A stretch of 64,000 nt of DNA from Scleromitrula shiraiana (lineage: Eukaryota; Ascomycota; Leotiomycetes; Helotiales; Sclerotiniaceae). The stretch spans positions 620,001-684,000 of the forward strand of contig JABELC010000013.1 of the NCBI GenBank assembly GCA_028455995.1. The letters run 5' to 3'. Every line of letters begins with the position of its first letter. The first letter of the stretch is position 1. Position numbers and translations under genes: made by a program. Positions 10,327 through 22,774 of this stretch are shown here, in pieces. The notes beneath the pieces were generated by a model. It did no database searches, was not told the DNA's origin, and saw nothing but the letters and a program-made list of their open reading frames with translations.

Positions 10327-13046
10327 GCACTCAGAAATAAATACTTCTTTCTAAACACCTGGGCGGAAAAGTAAGGTTTCGAAGAAATATGAATAATGCC
10401 TCCGCATGTGTACCTACATAAGTGGTACCCCTCGGTCCCTCATCACCATCCAACTTCTCAAATTTCATGACTCTGCTGTGTCCCGTACCTGTCTGTCTGG
10501 CCATCCACCACCACTCCAAAGGGGAGCGAGCATGAAAGAGTATATTGGATTGGATTGGATTGGATTGAATCAGGTTGGGTCCACCAAGTCAGGTCTGTGT
10601 CTATTAAGCTTAAGCTCCCATCCCTCCTCCATTTGTGCCTTTATCTTACTTCTAGTGGTTTGGTTTGCTCGATACCGATTCGATGGTTTCGCTTTCGTGT
10701 ACTCACTTCAGATTATAGATAGTACTTGTATACATGCAGAGGGATGCAAATGCAGATATTGATGGACAGCACAGGACAGGTACGGTCGATTGGAGATTTA
10801 CTTGGCGTTGTTTCAGATGTTAACGCTATGCTATGCTATGCTGCTTGCTTGCTTTTTTTCAAGGTTGGGAAGGCTTGGGATGCAGGTGGCATATATGATA
10901 GAGTATACGTATGAATGTATGATGTGATTTAATGCATTGTGTTTATTCTGTTAATTATTGTATTGTATGAGGAGAGGAGGGATATCTTTAGACTTTGATA
11001 GAGTGATTAATGGATAATTGAATGATGGGTGGAAGTATGATGGGATGGGTTGGCTGGTTGGCTGGCGGGCTGAAATCTTGAGTATATTCCATGGCATTGA
11101 TGTATTGGTGAGGTAGGTATGCATGAGATGATGGTAAGTATGATAAGGAGATGTACTTTGTACTACTAAAGTTCTCTCCATTTGAATGAATAAGGAGAAG
11201 AGATAGCTACTGTAGCATATGCATGTAGCATAACCCCGAACATATATAAAAGAAAGAACAATCGAATATGTATCGATAAATCCCTTTTCAATCCCATATC
11301 AATCAATTTATCTTAATTCATCCTCTCGGCGTACGTAAATATTGTCCTTCTCCATAAAATCTTGTATTTGGAAAACACAACAGTCCAAAATGTCCCGCAA
11401 AAGTAACCTTATGTACCTATTCTGTAGGATTCGGGTCCTGAAAGAGGCTCGTGAGAAAACGTGGGGTGAAAGATGGTATTGAGATTTTGAGATTTTGAGA
11501 TTTGAAGAATAAACCGGTACGCAAACCTTACCTATAAGAGATCGGCGGTTGCCTTTCCTTTCGGGATTTTCCTTCAGATGAGGGGTGAGGGATAATGTTG
11601 TATTGGTTGGTTTGATTATATTGTATTGTAGATATGGATGTAAACGCTGAATATAAAATTTATGTATATATTGCCAACTGAAGCGCCCGTGAAGCTGGTG
11701 AAGTGATTCGTAAGATATCCTTTTTGGTACTCAAATTCAAGTTTCTAATATATTTCAAGTGTTATCTTCGAGGGGTATGATATACGTGATATACTTCAAA
11801 CTTCAAGCTTCATACTTCATACTTCATCTGCTGTATCGTGTCTTCCTTCTCTGGAACGAAAGAGATAATCCTATTAGTTTGTTCTAAGTTTAATCTAAAA
11901 ATAAATGATTTGCGGATCATACTTGAATGAGTGGAGGTGGTTAGTAATATTGATGTACTAAAATGCGAATGTCTGGGGCTTCGTACGAGAGAAAATGATG
12001 TATGAATGTTGGGGAATGGATGGGGATGATTTAACATGATGATGGTGATGATGATGATGATGATAATGGAGATGATACTTATCATGTTGTTGCTGTGGTG
12101 GTGATAGTATATCCAATGCTTTTTTTTCTTTCATTTGGATAGGTAAATGTTTTGTTGATGCATTAATTGATGATAATTGTACTTGAGGTTACTGTGCCAT
12201 TTACCGGTAATACCCCCGACCTGGCAATTTCACGATCCCCTTCATAATCTCCACGGGAATACTTTCCTCATTTTTTGATGATAATTCTTCATGTAATATA
12301 TGGGAAGCTGGAGGAGGACTTTCTTTCAAGAAAGTAATAATAATATTAATAATAGCTCTTAAGAGATGGATCTCAACTTATATAGCTTTCTACTCGAGCA
12401 AGAGACTAACTAACATAACAATTCAAAGCTATTTGAATATCGTACTCAACTTTTGAGGTCATCCAAGAAGATCAAGATCAAATAATAAATTTTGACTAAT
12501 AATTTGCTACTCGTAGTTAGTAAAGTTTCCTTACAGGCTATGCAGATAGATATACATACTAAAAGATATCTTTCTGCACTAATAAGGACTTTTTACCCCT
12601 AAAAGATGCACGTAATGACTCTCTAAAGATCAACTTTCCCATGTCTAGTAGTAGTTGTACCTAGGTACCTACCTAAACAATAAAAGTAATAATAACTAAT
12701 AAAGTAATAATTCAGAATAGTTGAATCAGAATTTTATAGGTTGATAATGATTTACAATACCTTACAATAGGTTAGAACTATCATTAAAAGATGAACAATC
12801 AAAGCCCATCTATATTCATGAATTTATGAATTCATGAATTATTCTATATACGGAAGTACATGTAACCCATTATTCTTAACCCATCTTATCAAATTATTAA
12901 CCCATTTTATTAAATTATTAACCCATCTTATTACATACATACATACATATATACGTCCATACATACGTCCATACATAATAGTATCTCTAGGATCTAATAG
13001 TACTATACCCATTTTAAATTATTCTCTCCGAACTTCTCCAAACTTC

Positions 13047-13090
13047 ATCTACCAAATCTACCAAATCTACCAAATCTACCAAATCTACCC
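13047..13090. repeat. 9-bp tandem repeat (ATCTACCAA)n
   Basis: About five near-perfect copies of a 9-mer, followed by the variant ACCCACCAATCT. Confidence 0.85.
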
Positions 13091-13139
13091 ACCAATCTAC
13101 CCACCAACCTACCCAAAAAGGTTTAACCAGGGCCTTTCT

Positions 13140-13186
13140 ACTCTCTCTCTCCCTCTCTTACTCTCCCTCTCTTACTCTCCCTCTCT

Positions 13187-13229
<43 letters not shown>

Positions 13230-13262
13230 GTCCCCTTCTTCTCCTCTCTCTCTCTCTCTCTT
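13140..13262 (+). promoter_or_regulatory. Pyrimidine (CT) tract upstream of the BNI4-like gene
   Basis: About 120 bp of almost pure C/T, with CTCTCT runs and CCCTCTCTTACTCT units. In filamentous fungi CT-rich tracts often sit just before transcription starts. Its role here is inferred: it lies 1.1 kb before the BNI4-like ATG. Confidence 0.45.
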
Positions 13263-14407
13263 TTTTTGCCTTTAATCAAATCGTCGCTGTGAATGTATCT
13301 TGGGGAAATCTAAAATCATCCAAATTTCTATTCTTCCCCAATTTCTTCACTTTATCAAAAGCTTCGTAATCAGTACTTTTGATTTTCATTTTTCTTCCAT
13401 TCTATCCATCTATTTTATTTTTCATCTGAAGTTTATAGCATTCTCCTTATCTTCTTTTTACTACCATTCTACTTTATTTCTCTTTTCCATTTTCGTTGTC
13501 CTTCTTTTTACATTACAGTACCTTCCAGTTTCTTTTACATCAATGAAAACAACAACTCTTTAATTCGAATTCGAAAAGCATTCCTCTCTCCATTCCTCAT
13601 CGTAGATACCTTCGCAACCACTTACCAAGAAATCCGGAAACTTTGCAACAACCGAAGATTACCGATCAAGAAGAGATATTGTTTCAGCAAAAGAATACGA
13701 TACGATATACTTGTGAAGGTTGGTTGGCAGATTATCTCCTATTTCAATTACAAAAAAAAACATAAACAACAAATCAATCGAAACTTGAAGATCATCAAAC
13801 TTATCAATAATTATGTCTTCATAGGTTTTATTACTATCAAAGGATCCGAATTCATTCCAAAGGAAACTTGCACGGTAAAAGTGTGTGGTTCCGCCTGGAT
13901 ACGAGAAGGAGAGATCGATCCACATCCAAAATATACTGGCCGCGGGCGACCTCCTTCCTTCAATTCGAAAATCTGATCCCTTTTTTTTCGATTATTCTAC
14001 AAAAGAAGAAAAAAAAAAGAATACACAAAAAATAAGTCAACCGTTAACTCGTCTTGATTTACACCCTTTCCAATCAACACTTCCAACTGTAATAATTTGT
14101 TCTTTTGTTAAACAACGTCTCCAAGACTTTCAAATTTTCCTCGAAGGTTCGTGAACGCTAGTACACTTCTCAATCTCCTTCCCAACGCGCTTGTGACTAC
14201 CTTTTGATTAAAAAGCTACCTAATGATACTCAAACACTCATGTTTTCAAATTCACCTCGGAAATTCATTCACTTACCATCTCCCGATTATAGATTCCTAT
14301 AAAAAGCTCCCTCAATTGACTCCTACCTTTAGAGATCATCTCGGTAAAGTAAATGGCATTGTCGCTGTTTGCTTTTCAATAACTCGAAAGTAGCTCCCAG
14401 TCACACT
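13263..14407 (+). promoter_or_regulatory. Probable long 5' leader of the BNI4-like gene
   Basis: No gene-like frame occurs in these 1.1 kb, although many short frames and ATGs do. The sequence is A/T- and C-rich like a fungal leader and follows the pyrimidine tract. It could contain a leader intron; the transcription start cannot be placed from sequence. Confidence 0.4.
14353..14382 (+). promoter_or_regulatory. Short upstream open reading frame
   Basis: An ATG at 14353 opens a nine-codon frame ending in TAA at 14380-14382, only 25 nt before the main ATG at 14408. If in the mRNA, it would limit re-initiation at the BNI4-like start. Confidence 0.4.
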
Positions 14408-17233
14408 ATGGCTGCTCTCGTTCAAACATTACCCCAACAAACAACCACAACCACTGTTACCATGCTCCAGACTCGACCATCATCTGCTTCTGGCATTCTA
14501 CAACCTTCGCAGAATCAATCTCCTCATCATCAATATCAAGTCAACCCACAACAGAGGAACAGCTTTCATGGCATGAATAATGCTATGGCAGTATCGTCGA
14601 GTTATCGTGGTCACAACTCCATGGCTCCAATTACCCCATACGCTTTTACTAGCACACCCGGGCTATCAATGGGAGGCCAGCAGACACAAATTGGGCCTCA
14701 GTTTCGGCCAGAACAACAAAGAACGTCTTCAGCACCTATAGTTCCTACATTATATCAAGGAGGTTCTGGGACCTCCTCCAATCGCTCTCGCTATCCAGCC
14801 CCCCTGTCAGTGTCGACTACTTCATCTTCCTCATCGTCAGATCTTTCATCACTGAGCCAGAAATCGGGCTCCAGAGATGATTCTACCATCTCATCTACAG
14901 CCCGAGTTGCAACTAGAGCTCCTCGCCCACATTCCACTATCATCACATCATACAGTGGAAACATTACTCCACAAGCCATGACTTCACCTGCGAAGCCTGC
15001 GCCTGATAGATATCGTCGTCCTGCCATGCGTCGTGCCGATTCTTCTAACAGTAGCCAACAAGGTACTCCCAATTCAGGTTCTACGATGCCGAACGTCATG
15101 CAATTCTACGGTGCTAGCACGCAACAATCTCAGTCTGTAAATACTCAAGCTTTCAATCTCCAGATGCCACAATCACAAAATCAACCTGGTGGGACTGCTG
15201 ACGATATGCAATTAAATCGACGTACATCTCATGATGCAGCAAAGAGATATCGACGTCGAAGCATTCATACAATTGATGCACACGACCTTAGCAATTCTAA
15301 TTCGCCAGATTTTCTTCAGCAGGGGTCGAGGCAATCCAGTAGCGCTAGTGGTCGTGTTGATCAGCAACATGAACAACATCCCCTGCGTAGTTCTCCAGTC
15401 GTAACACTACGCCCAGCAACATCTCACGGACGGAATGACAGTACCGATAGTTTGAATTCTACTCCCAGCAGTCATTCACGGCCAAATTCGGTAAGTTATT
15501 GTACCAATTCCATAATCTTCCCCCCACTCATGGTTCACGGGACTTTATCGTGCATACAGCGGCGTCACCGCAATTTATCCTTCACCAATCAAGATGTTGT
15601 AATACCGTGTTGAACAATACGCTAACTTGCTATAGTCTAACAAGCGAGAAGCAACAAGTGTATCGATGGCAACCGGAAACCCCACCCAATCTACATCTGA
15701 TTCCACTCCTATCGCAAATACGAACGCCCTCGCTGCGGATTCAGCGAATCCTAAAAATGATCTACGACTTGTAAACATTCCACAGCGTGCCTCCTCTACC
15801 GATGCCGCGAAACGAATCTCGAATCCCTCTCCTTTATCGAAGCCGGTGACGATGAATTCCGAGCCAACTAAGTCCAAGGACTCTTTTGCTTCGGCAGTTA
15901 ATGCAGCGTTGCAACCGACTCAATCTAAGCCCACGTATGCTCAGGTTGCCAATCCCCAAACTGCTGCCAGTCCTGCTGCACAACAATTGGCGGCATTAAA
16001 TGAGAAGGATGGAAAAAAGAGCAAGACATCGAGATTGAGGAGAGCATTCTCATTCGGAAGTGCTGCTGAATTACGCAAAGCTTCTGCAGAGAATAATTTG
16101 GCAGGCAGGAGTGGTTCTAGTGCTCTAGATCGCTCTAAATTACGACAGGAGAAATACCAAAATGAGCGTGAAGCCGAGCAAGATAAGATTGCCCAGCAAC
16201 AAGAAGCTGCTGGTATTGGATCAAATATCTATTCCGGACAAGGTAACTTCTTCACTGGTTCAACAGATAATTTATCCATCTCTTCAACAGCGTCTTCTGC
16301 GTCTATAATGATCCGTAAGATGGGTAAAGGCATGAAGAAATCTACGAGGTCACTTGTTGGTCTCTTCCGTCCAAAATCTGTAATTGGAGTTCCTGCAGCG
16401 GATGCTGCTCTTCCTGAGGCTAGTCAAGCCCAAGTTTCAATGGTTACTGTAGAGGCAGAAAGGGAAAAGGTCAACGTCAATGCCAATGCCAACGAATTGG
16501 CTTCAGGTGGTACAGGATATCCAAGGCTTGAGAGAAACTCTCTAGATGCCGCGGCAGTAAGCGCAGCTGTTACTGATCGTCTTGGGAGTGCTAGCACGGA
16601 AAATTCAGGTAATAGAAGAAGTATTGTTGGTGGTGAGAAGGAACGTGCGGAGGTTCTTGCAGCTGTCAAGAAGGGTATCCTTAAGCGTAAGTTCCTTGCG
16701 AGTTCCATACATTTACAATAACTGACGCGTCTCTTCACAGGCTCTGGCACAGGGTCGGGAAATTCCTCGCCTGTAATTCTACCAGCTGATGGAAAGGCAA
16801 CCAACTTTAATTTACCTCATGTTCCAAACGTTAACGATTCTCCCAATTCTTCCGCGCCCAGTACACCGGGGGATGATCAACATAAAAGGACTGGCTCGGT
16901 GACATTGGGAGGAGAGGATTATTTCATGTCTGCACTTAGATTTCGGGTGGACTCGAAGAGTGTCCCTGGCACACCTCAAGGTGCCAAACGAAATGCTACG
17001 TTTAGTCCCAGGATACAATTTCACGACACTTGGCCCAGCCAAGAGTACGATCGCAGAGGAGAGATTGCGACATGCAATCGTCTTACACCAATGCTTGCTC
17101 AACAAATTAAGGAGGAGCTTAATACTTTCAAAATGGTAAGTCGTTCTGTTTTCATGATATTCATACTTGTTCTAACTCTGCATAGGAAATGGAGGTTCAT
17201 GAGAATTCTAAGATCTACACACATTTTTTCTAA
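14408..17233 (+). CDS. BNI4: Bni4-like protein phosphatase 1 targeting protein
   Basis: Four exons read 14408-15490, 15636-16686, 16741-17135 and 17186-17233, for about 858 aa. Donors are GTAAGT or GTAAGTC and acceptors TAG/CAG, with CTAAC branch sites in introns 1 and 3. Most of the protein is disordered, Ser/Gln/Pro-rich and contains basic patches (RYRRPAMRRADS, AAKRYRRRSIHT). A mid segment KMGKGMKKSTRSLVGLF is basic and amphipathic. The last 70 residues are conserved: ATFSPRIQFHDTW, then DRRGEIATCNRLTPMLAQ, IKEELNTFKM and EMEVHENSKIYTHFF. This tail matches the Glc7 (PP1)-binding end of yeast Bni4/Afr1, in which RIQF serves as the RVxF docking motif. Bni4 ties PP1 and chitin synthase to septins at the neck. 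The last exon encodes only 15 residues. Start is the first ATG in frame. Confidence 0.8.
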
Positions 17234-18618
17234 TGAAACTACGACTATTCTATTTGTTTACACACACAAGCTACAAAACTTACAAAGCTCCTCTCTGCGT
17301 CTGCAGGCAACTGTGTAGTTACGCATACACTAAAGACTTCTAAGGCGTTTAACGGTCTACCGCATAACTGGTGTACAGGAGTTTATTCACATCTGAGCGA
17401 TTTGGTCGAACACACTATTATCTTTCATAGACTGGCGATGGCCATATCATTTTTTGAGCATAAATGTTGAAGAAGATGAGGGAGGGTATGGGAGAACGAG
17501 AGTAGAGAGTTGGGGAAATGAGATGTTGTGCTGCAAGGGGCTTTCCGAGGTTGTTGAAGAGGGAATAGCAGTTGTCCGATAGGCTGGTAATCTGTTTTCT
17601 CGAGCTACGGACGATAGCAATATTCCGTTTATTTCAAAAGTTTCGATCTTGGTTGGTTTCTGCGGGCTTCCAGTCTGATCTCAGGGTTTGGGATCTGCAT
17701 TTTGGAGCAATGTCATGGTCTAATTTCTTTTTTATTGGTCGGTCTACTTTATAACGCGTTACCTCATCGTCGTACTTCAGCGTCTGTTATTATGTTTGAG
17801 AGAAAAGGGGAAAGAGAATTGGGGATGGCATATTCTACGTAATCGAATCGAAATGATACAATACAATCCCTGTTTGCCGTTTAATATTAGAATCTGAATT
17901 TCCCTCCACTTGCATCATGCATGAACATAAGATATCAAGATAAGACTCCTTGTTCCTTGCTATATTCAAAGTATAAAAGTCTAGATTTTTTAAATCCCAG
18001 GACCCTAGAGTTCTAGATCTTCTTTATTTTCCTCGCACACGTCAACAAAAAAGCTTTGATACTAGATAATCCTGGTCCTCGATGAGCTTGACTCCAGTGT
18101 CTCTAATATGCAAGATTCTATTGGTATTTATGTGTCAAGATATGCGAGCATGGTTCTCTTGTGTGGAGTTTGATTTATCTCTTGGAGTCACTAATAATAA
18201 ACTTCCAAATTTTCAAAGTACAGATGGATATTGAACAATTTTAAATAATCTTTACTCAGTCGGGAAAAATGTGAGAGCCGGGCATTTAAAAATGTTGAAT
18301 TTATCACCAAAAATTTATATTATATATATAAAAAGTATTAAAAATACGTCAAAATTATTATCAAAATCGCTTATGGCCTTTACATTTTTCCCGCTTGAGT
18401 AGGGGGAAAGAAAATAAAAAAGTAGCCTTGTCGTCAGCCTTATCGCCCCGCTAAAACTTTTTTTCCTTTTGAATTCATCTCCAACATATTCTAAGCCTGT
18501 AGGTTATTCTCCACCTCTCCCGAACTTCACACTGGCTACCCTCTTGCCTCGATACCATACGAGGCTGTGGGTTGGTTCCAGCCTATCTCCTCTTTTATAC
18601 CTTCATATTCGAGGCATC
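17234..18618. other. Intergenic between BNI4-like and DUS1, no gene seen
   Basis: The 1.4 kb hold the 3' end of the BNI4-like gene and the DUS1 promoter. Reading frames are short. An AT-rich patch with TATATATATA lies at 18315-18335, and a pyrimidine-rich segment precedes the DUS1 start. Confidence 0.6.
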
Positions 18619-20481
18619 ATGACGATCTCAAACGATAACCCAGCCGTCGAGGCAACGGCTACATCTCTCGAAGCTAATATTCCCCAAAATCACACAATTG
18701 AGAATGGAACGAAGAAGCTACATGGTCGACCTTTCTATGAAAGTATTGGTAGTCCTAAATTTATTCTTGCGCCTATGGTTGATCAATCTGAATTCGTATG
18801 TTCTTACCCTCATCCCATCACTATCACAAAATCTATCTACCCCTCCTCCCCATCGTCGTCACTCTCACTAACCCAAAACTTTCTTTCTCAGGCCTGGCGC
18901 ATGCTGTCCCGTTCTTTCATGACCCCCGAATCCAACAAATCCCTCCTGGCATACACACCAATGCTTCACGCGCGCATGTTCAGCGAAACCCCCAAGTTCC
19001 GCGATACTCATTTTCAGCCGTTGAAATCCTCGCTGGTTTCTCATCCTGCTGCTGGATCGAATTCTTCTTGTTCAAAAAAACATGATGGTGATTTGTTCCT
19101 TGATGGAAATCCTCATATCGATCGTCCGTTATTCGTACAATTCTGCGCCAATGATCCGGATGAGTTACTCGAGTCGGCGAAATACGTTGCCCCGTTTTGT
19201 GATGCGGTGGACTTGAATCTGGGGTGTCCGCAGGGGATTGCTAGGAAGGGGAAATATGGGGCGTTCTTGCAGGAGGATCAAGAGTTGATTTTTAAATTGA
19301 TTAATAAATTACATAGGGAGTTGGATGTACCGGTTACGGCTAAGATTCGCATTCTGGATGATAGGGAGAAGACGCTGGAGTATGCGAGGATGGTGGTTAG
19401 GGCGGGTGCGAGCATCTTGACGGTGCATGGGAGGACGAGGGAAATGAAGGGTCATAAGACGGGGTTGGCAGATTGGGGGGTTTTGAGATATCTGAGGGAG
19501 AGCTTGCCGAGTGAGGTGGTTATGTTCGCTAATGGGAACGTATTGGGGAAGGAGGATATTGAGGAATGTTTGAGAGTGACGGGTGTAGATGGGGTGATGA
19601 GCGCGGAGGGCAATCTATACGATCCGGCGATCTTTTCGGATCCACCTCCCAGAGGTCAAGAGGGAAGAGAGTATTGGAGAGATGAGAGTGGGGACTTGGG
19701 TGGTTGGAGAATGGATGCTGTGTTGAGGAGATATTTGGACATCATCCATAAATACGTATTACAAGCTCCACCTCCCCAGCGAAAACCTCTTTATATATCT
19801 TCGGATCCGGAACCTTTGGAGGAATCCGAAGAAGCAGAGGAGGATGGCCCACCGAGGAAAAAACAAAAGGGGGCCCAGAAGAAGGAAAAATCTACAAGTC
19901 CTAATATGCTGGCTATGCAACCGCATTGCTTTAAGTTACTTAGACCTCTCGTCTCGAAACATACCCATATCCGGGATGCTCTAGCGAAATGCAGAGCGGG
20001 TGATATAGAAGCATATGAGAACGTATTATCGATGGTAGAAAAAGTCGTTCGAGAAGGAATCCGGGAATTCGACAGGACGAACGGGGATAGCTATAAAGAG
20101 GAAATTGAGAAAGAGGAGAGAGAAAGAGAAGCTAAGATGAAGGGAGCGGGGAAAGGGGCGGATGGGAAAGGAACGGGAAAACAGGAGGGAGAAGAGTTGG
20201 ATCAGAGTAGTTTGGATATGGTTAGGAGGTGTAGGAGGCCGTGGTGGGTGGTGCAGGTTTATGTTAGGCCACTACCGGTGGAGGCGTTGGCGAAGGGGAG
20301 TTTGACTTTGAGTAGGAAGGAGAGGGAGAAGGTTGGGGGTGAGAAGGTGGTTGTGGATGAGGCGATGGAGCAGGGGAAGGTAGAGGTGCAGGTTTTGGGT
20401 GGTGGGGATGATACACAGAAGGGAGAGGAGGATGGGAAAGAAAAAGTGGAAATTCCTAGGGATGGTTTGGTTTGCGGATAG
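18619..20481 (+). CDS. DUS1: tRNA-dihydrouridine synthase 1 (Dus1)
   Basis: Two exons read 18619-18795 and 18892-20481, for about 588 aa. The 96-nt intron is a multiple of three and lacks in-frame stops, so an unspliced frame looks open; splicing is shown by the join of APMVDQSEF to AWRMLSR, a motif continuous in all Dus1 proteins. The FMN-dependent TIM barrel follows: YTPMLHARMF, PLFVQFCAND, DAVDLNLGCPQGIARKGKYG with the catalytic Cys, TAKIRILDD, TVHGRTREMKG and FANGNV. Dus1 reduces U16/U17 in tRNA. The C-terminal 230 residues carry a basic/acidic low-complexity stretch (EESEEAEEDGPPRKKQKG) and a K/E-rich region, longer than in yeast. The start is the first ATG; upstream in-frame sequence lacks one. 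Confidence 0.95.
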   Translation: MTISNDNPAVEATATSLEANIPQNHTIENGTKKLHGRPFYESIGSPKFILAPMVDQSEFVCSYPHPITITKSIYPSSPSSSLSLTQNFLSQAWRMLSRSFMTPESNKSLLAYTPMLHARMFSETPKFRDTHFQPLKSSLVSHPAAGSNSSCSKKHDGDLFLDGNPHIDRPLFVQFCANDPDELLESAKYVAPFCDAVDLNLGCPQGIARKGKYGAFLQEDQELIFKLINKLHRELDVPVTAKIRILDDREKTLEYARMVVRAGASILTVHGRTREMKGHKTGLADWGVLRYLRESLPSEVVMFANGNVLGKEDIEECLRVTGVDGVMSAEGNLYDPAIFSDPPPRGQEGREYWRDESGDLGGWRMDAVLRRYLDIIHKYVLQAPPPQRKPLYISSDPEPLEESEEAEEDGPPRKKQKGAQKKEKSTSPNMLAMQPHCFKLLRPLVSKHTHIRDALAKCRAGDIEAYENVLSMVEKVVREGIREFDRTNGDSYKEEIEKEEREREAKMKGAGKGADGKGTGKQEGEELDQSSLDMVRRCRRPWWVVQVYVRPLPVEALAKGSLTLSRKEREKVGGEKVVVDEAMEQGKVEVQVLGGGDDTQKGEEDGKEKVEIPRDGLVCG

Positions 20482-21310
20482 ATGAATTTATCTCTTTCGC
20501 TGGTTGTATCTGGTGTTAGGTTTGGTTGATTGGCTGTGTTATATGTTTGGATGCGTGGATAATACAATCAATGTCTATACGATAGGATGAGGTAGAGAGG
20601 GTATATATGGCTGGGTTGGAAGAGAATATAGAAGGGTAGATACTATGTACTTACTAAATAGATTTTTAGAGCTAGAAATAAATCAAGTGCTGATTTATTT
20701 CTCCTACTATGTTCATATACAGTATACACGTAGCTAGACCAAATTAAACTCAGTTAGATTTAATCTCATTTCATTTTATTCGTAGAATATGCACGTATCT
20801 CTCTCATGCTATATTTAAATTATACATTGAAAATAGATAAGAGGAGTTATTTGTTTGTCTGTTTGTATGTATATCGCTCATATCTAGGGATACCAATATG
20901 CCCATCCATGTCCATACCTATGCCACTCAAAATCTTATTTCATCCTCCCACTACTACACACAGCACACAACCTGCCTGCTTGCCTCCCTTTTCGATTCCT
21001 ATGCCTGGGGTATTTGCGCATAAAAAAATGTAGATGTAACGTAGAAACAGAAACAGAAATAGAAATAGAGATAGAAAGAAACATGTCAAAAGATGAGCAG
21101 AAAAAAGAGGAGAGAAAAAACTGAACACCGCTCACTCCGTCAATCGCTGATGCTATCCCACCATACCTATCCATCCTGTTCCCAGCCGAACCCAACCTAA
21201 CCCAGTCCAATACAAATCAAAGTTTCCTGCCCATTCGTGCGTCATGATCACATATGTGAAATACCCTACCCAACCAACTGCATCCACTCAACCACCTTCT
21301 CAACCTCATT
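20482..21310. other. Convergent intergenic region
   Basis: The 3' ends of DUS1 (+) and the acyltransferase (-) face each other over 829 bp. No gene is seen. The part near 21190-21310 is C-rich on the plus strand with CCAACC repeats. Confidence 0.6.
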
Positions 21311-22774
21311 TCACCTCACCCACCCCTTCATATTTCCATAAACCAGCCAATTCCACACCTTAGCCAATACATTCGCGACCAACCCCGCCGTCGCCAAAAC
21401 AATAAATATGCTTCCGAAATCCCACCAATTCTTCTGTTTAACCTCCGTCTCGATAAATTCGTGTTCGTGCACTACTCCCTTTTCCGATACAGCATTGGGG
21501 GGAAATCGCCCGGTCGTCATGTATTGCTCCATTAGAGCATCTTTTTCGTACCAGCGCTCTCGTAACCAGACGTCGAATTCTTCGGCGTCGGAGAGCGGAA
21601 TGTCGTTGATTAGGAAGCGTCGCCAGTAGAGGTTGACGGATTTGGGAGGGCGACCTTCCATGTAGGAGGATGTTAGGGTGAAGTAGTCTTGGCCGAAGTG
21701 GCCTCGTCTGGGATGGGTTAGTGATTTCTTTCTGGGGTATCTAACGGGGGGGACAATTTACGGAACTCCTTCGTATGCCATCGTGCAATCATATACATAA
21801 TCCACAGAACCCTTAAGCTGATTCAAACAAAAGAAAGATCCCGTACTTCTCGGAAGAAGCACATGTTCCATATCTTTAACGCCAATCTTCTCCGCCCACT
21901 TTGCGCTCTTCGCCCTCCCGTTATCACTTGCGTTTGTTCCTTCGGGAAATAGCATAAGCCACATGGGATCGTATCCTGAGGTTCCCGATAATGGCCCTTG
22001 ATGTCGTTGGCGCAATTGCTTTAATCTGTGCTCCATCCGCGGACGATCCTTCTCCATCTTTCTCGACATAAAAATGAAGTTATAAAATTGCATACCCCAT
22101 CCAATAATCGGAACCCATTTTAACGACTCTTTGGCAATGATGTAGATGTGACCGTGGGTCTGGGGTTGGTTCGTATATGCTACCCACCAGAGATAAAGCC
22201 AATCCGTATATAGCTATAGACAATTTATATCAGCACAACGACCATCTCAAATATCCGCAGTCTAGGTGTACGGACCTGATGATTTGCTATCAAAACCATT
22301 CTATCAGGAAAATGACACTCTAATCTCCCATCTTCTGTTTTCCTCAACTCCCCCGATACAGATGCATCACCACTAATTCTAACCACAGTCGGACTCCACC
22401 ATTGTGTCATCGTTGTAATGAGAAGCCCGAACGATTGCTTCGAAAGTGCCATCCATGCGTAATATACATCTCGATTTATGAAATATAGAGGTACACCAAG
22501 AATCTGCGTAGCTTGGATGCTATTTCCACATGTTAGTGACCTGGAAACCTTCTCGAGTCTATGATATCTATAGAATGAATACTTACGTGCAACAGCATGT
22601 CCAAAAGTATGTAGCAAAGCTAAAGAATCTCCATATTTGCGCTAAGGCTCCATGCTTCACTTCACCAGATGGATGTACTCCTACAGCTTTTTCTTTGGTG
22701 CCTCCGCCGAAATCGGGTATAGGAGCTGGTATATTTTGAGGAACATGTCTTTGCTTGAGATGCGAATCTTCCAT
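21311..22774 (-). CDS. Lysophospholipid acyltransferase (AGPAT/LCLAT1, Cst26/Mum3-like)
   Basis: Four exons read 22774-22587, 22519-22276, 22213-21762 and 21707-21311, for about 426 aa. Intron borders are GTAAGT/TAG, GTCCGT/TAG and GTAAAT/CAG; the homology across joins is continuous. Acyltransferase motif I is NHQLYTDW (HX4D, with the motif split over intron 2), motif III is LFPEGTNAS, and motif IV lies in VLLPRSTGSFFCL. The block YDCTMAYEGVP-RGHFGQDYFT and RPPKSVNLYWRRF is the Acyltransf_C region. Hydrophobic segments lie near the N-terminus, and one transmembrane helix (IFIVLATAGLVANVLAKVW) near the C-terminus. The enzyme should sit in the ER and acylate lysophosphatidic acid or lysophosphatidylinositol; the exact acceptor cannot be told from sequence. 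Divergent from POS5. Confidence 0.92.

Larger units (their letters stand above)
6524..13299. other. Gene-poor region rich in simple repeats
   Basis: Almost 6.8 kb contains no open frame with convincing composition or homology. The longest plus-strand frame (7455-7871, 138 codons) has no recognisable domain, and no codon pattern separates it from its surroundings. The region is crowded with short tandem repeats (GGTA, AT, TATG, TATGG, CACT, GGATT, GAT, ATCTACCAA). No tRNA cloverleaf was found by eye. Non-coding transcripts cannot be excluded. Confidence 0.55.

Noticed and set aside
18469..18618. N-terminal extension of DUS1
   Set aside because: The frame is open upstream but has no ATG before 18619; the extension is pyrimidine-derived and unlike Dus1 proteins.
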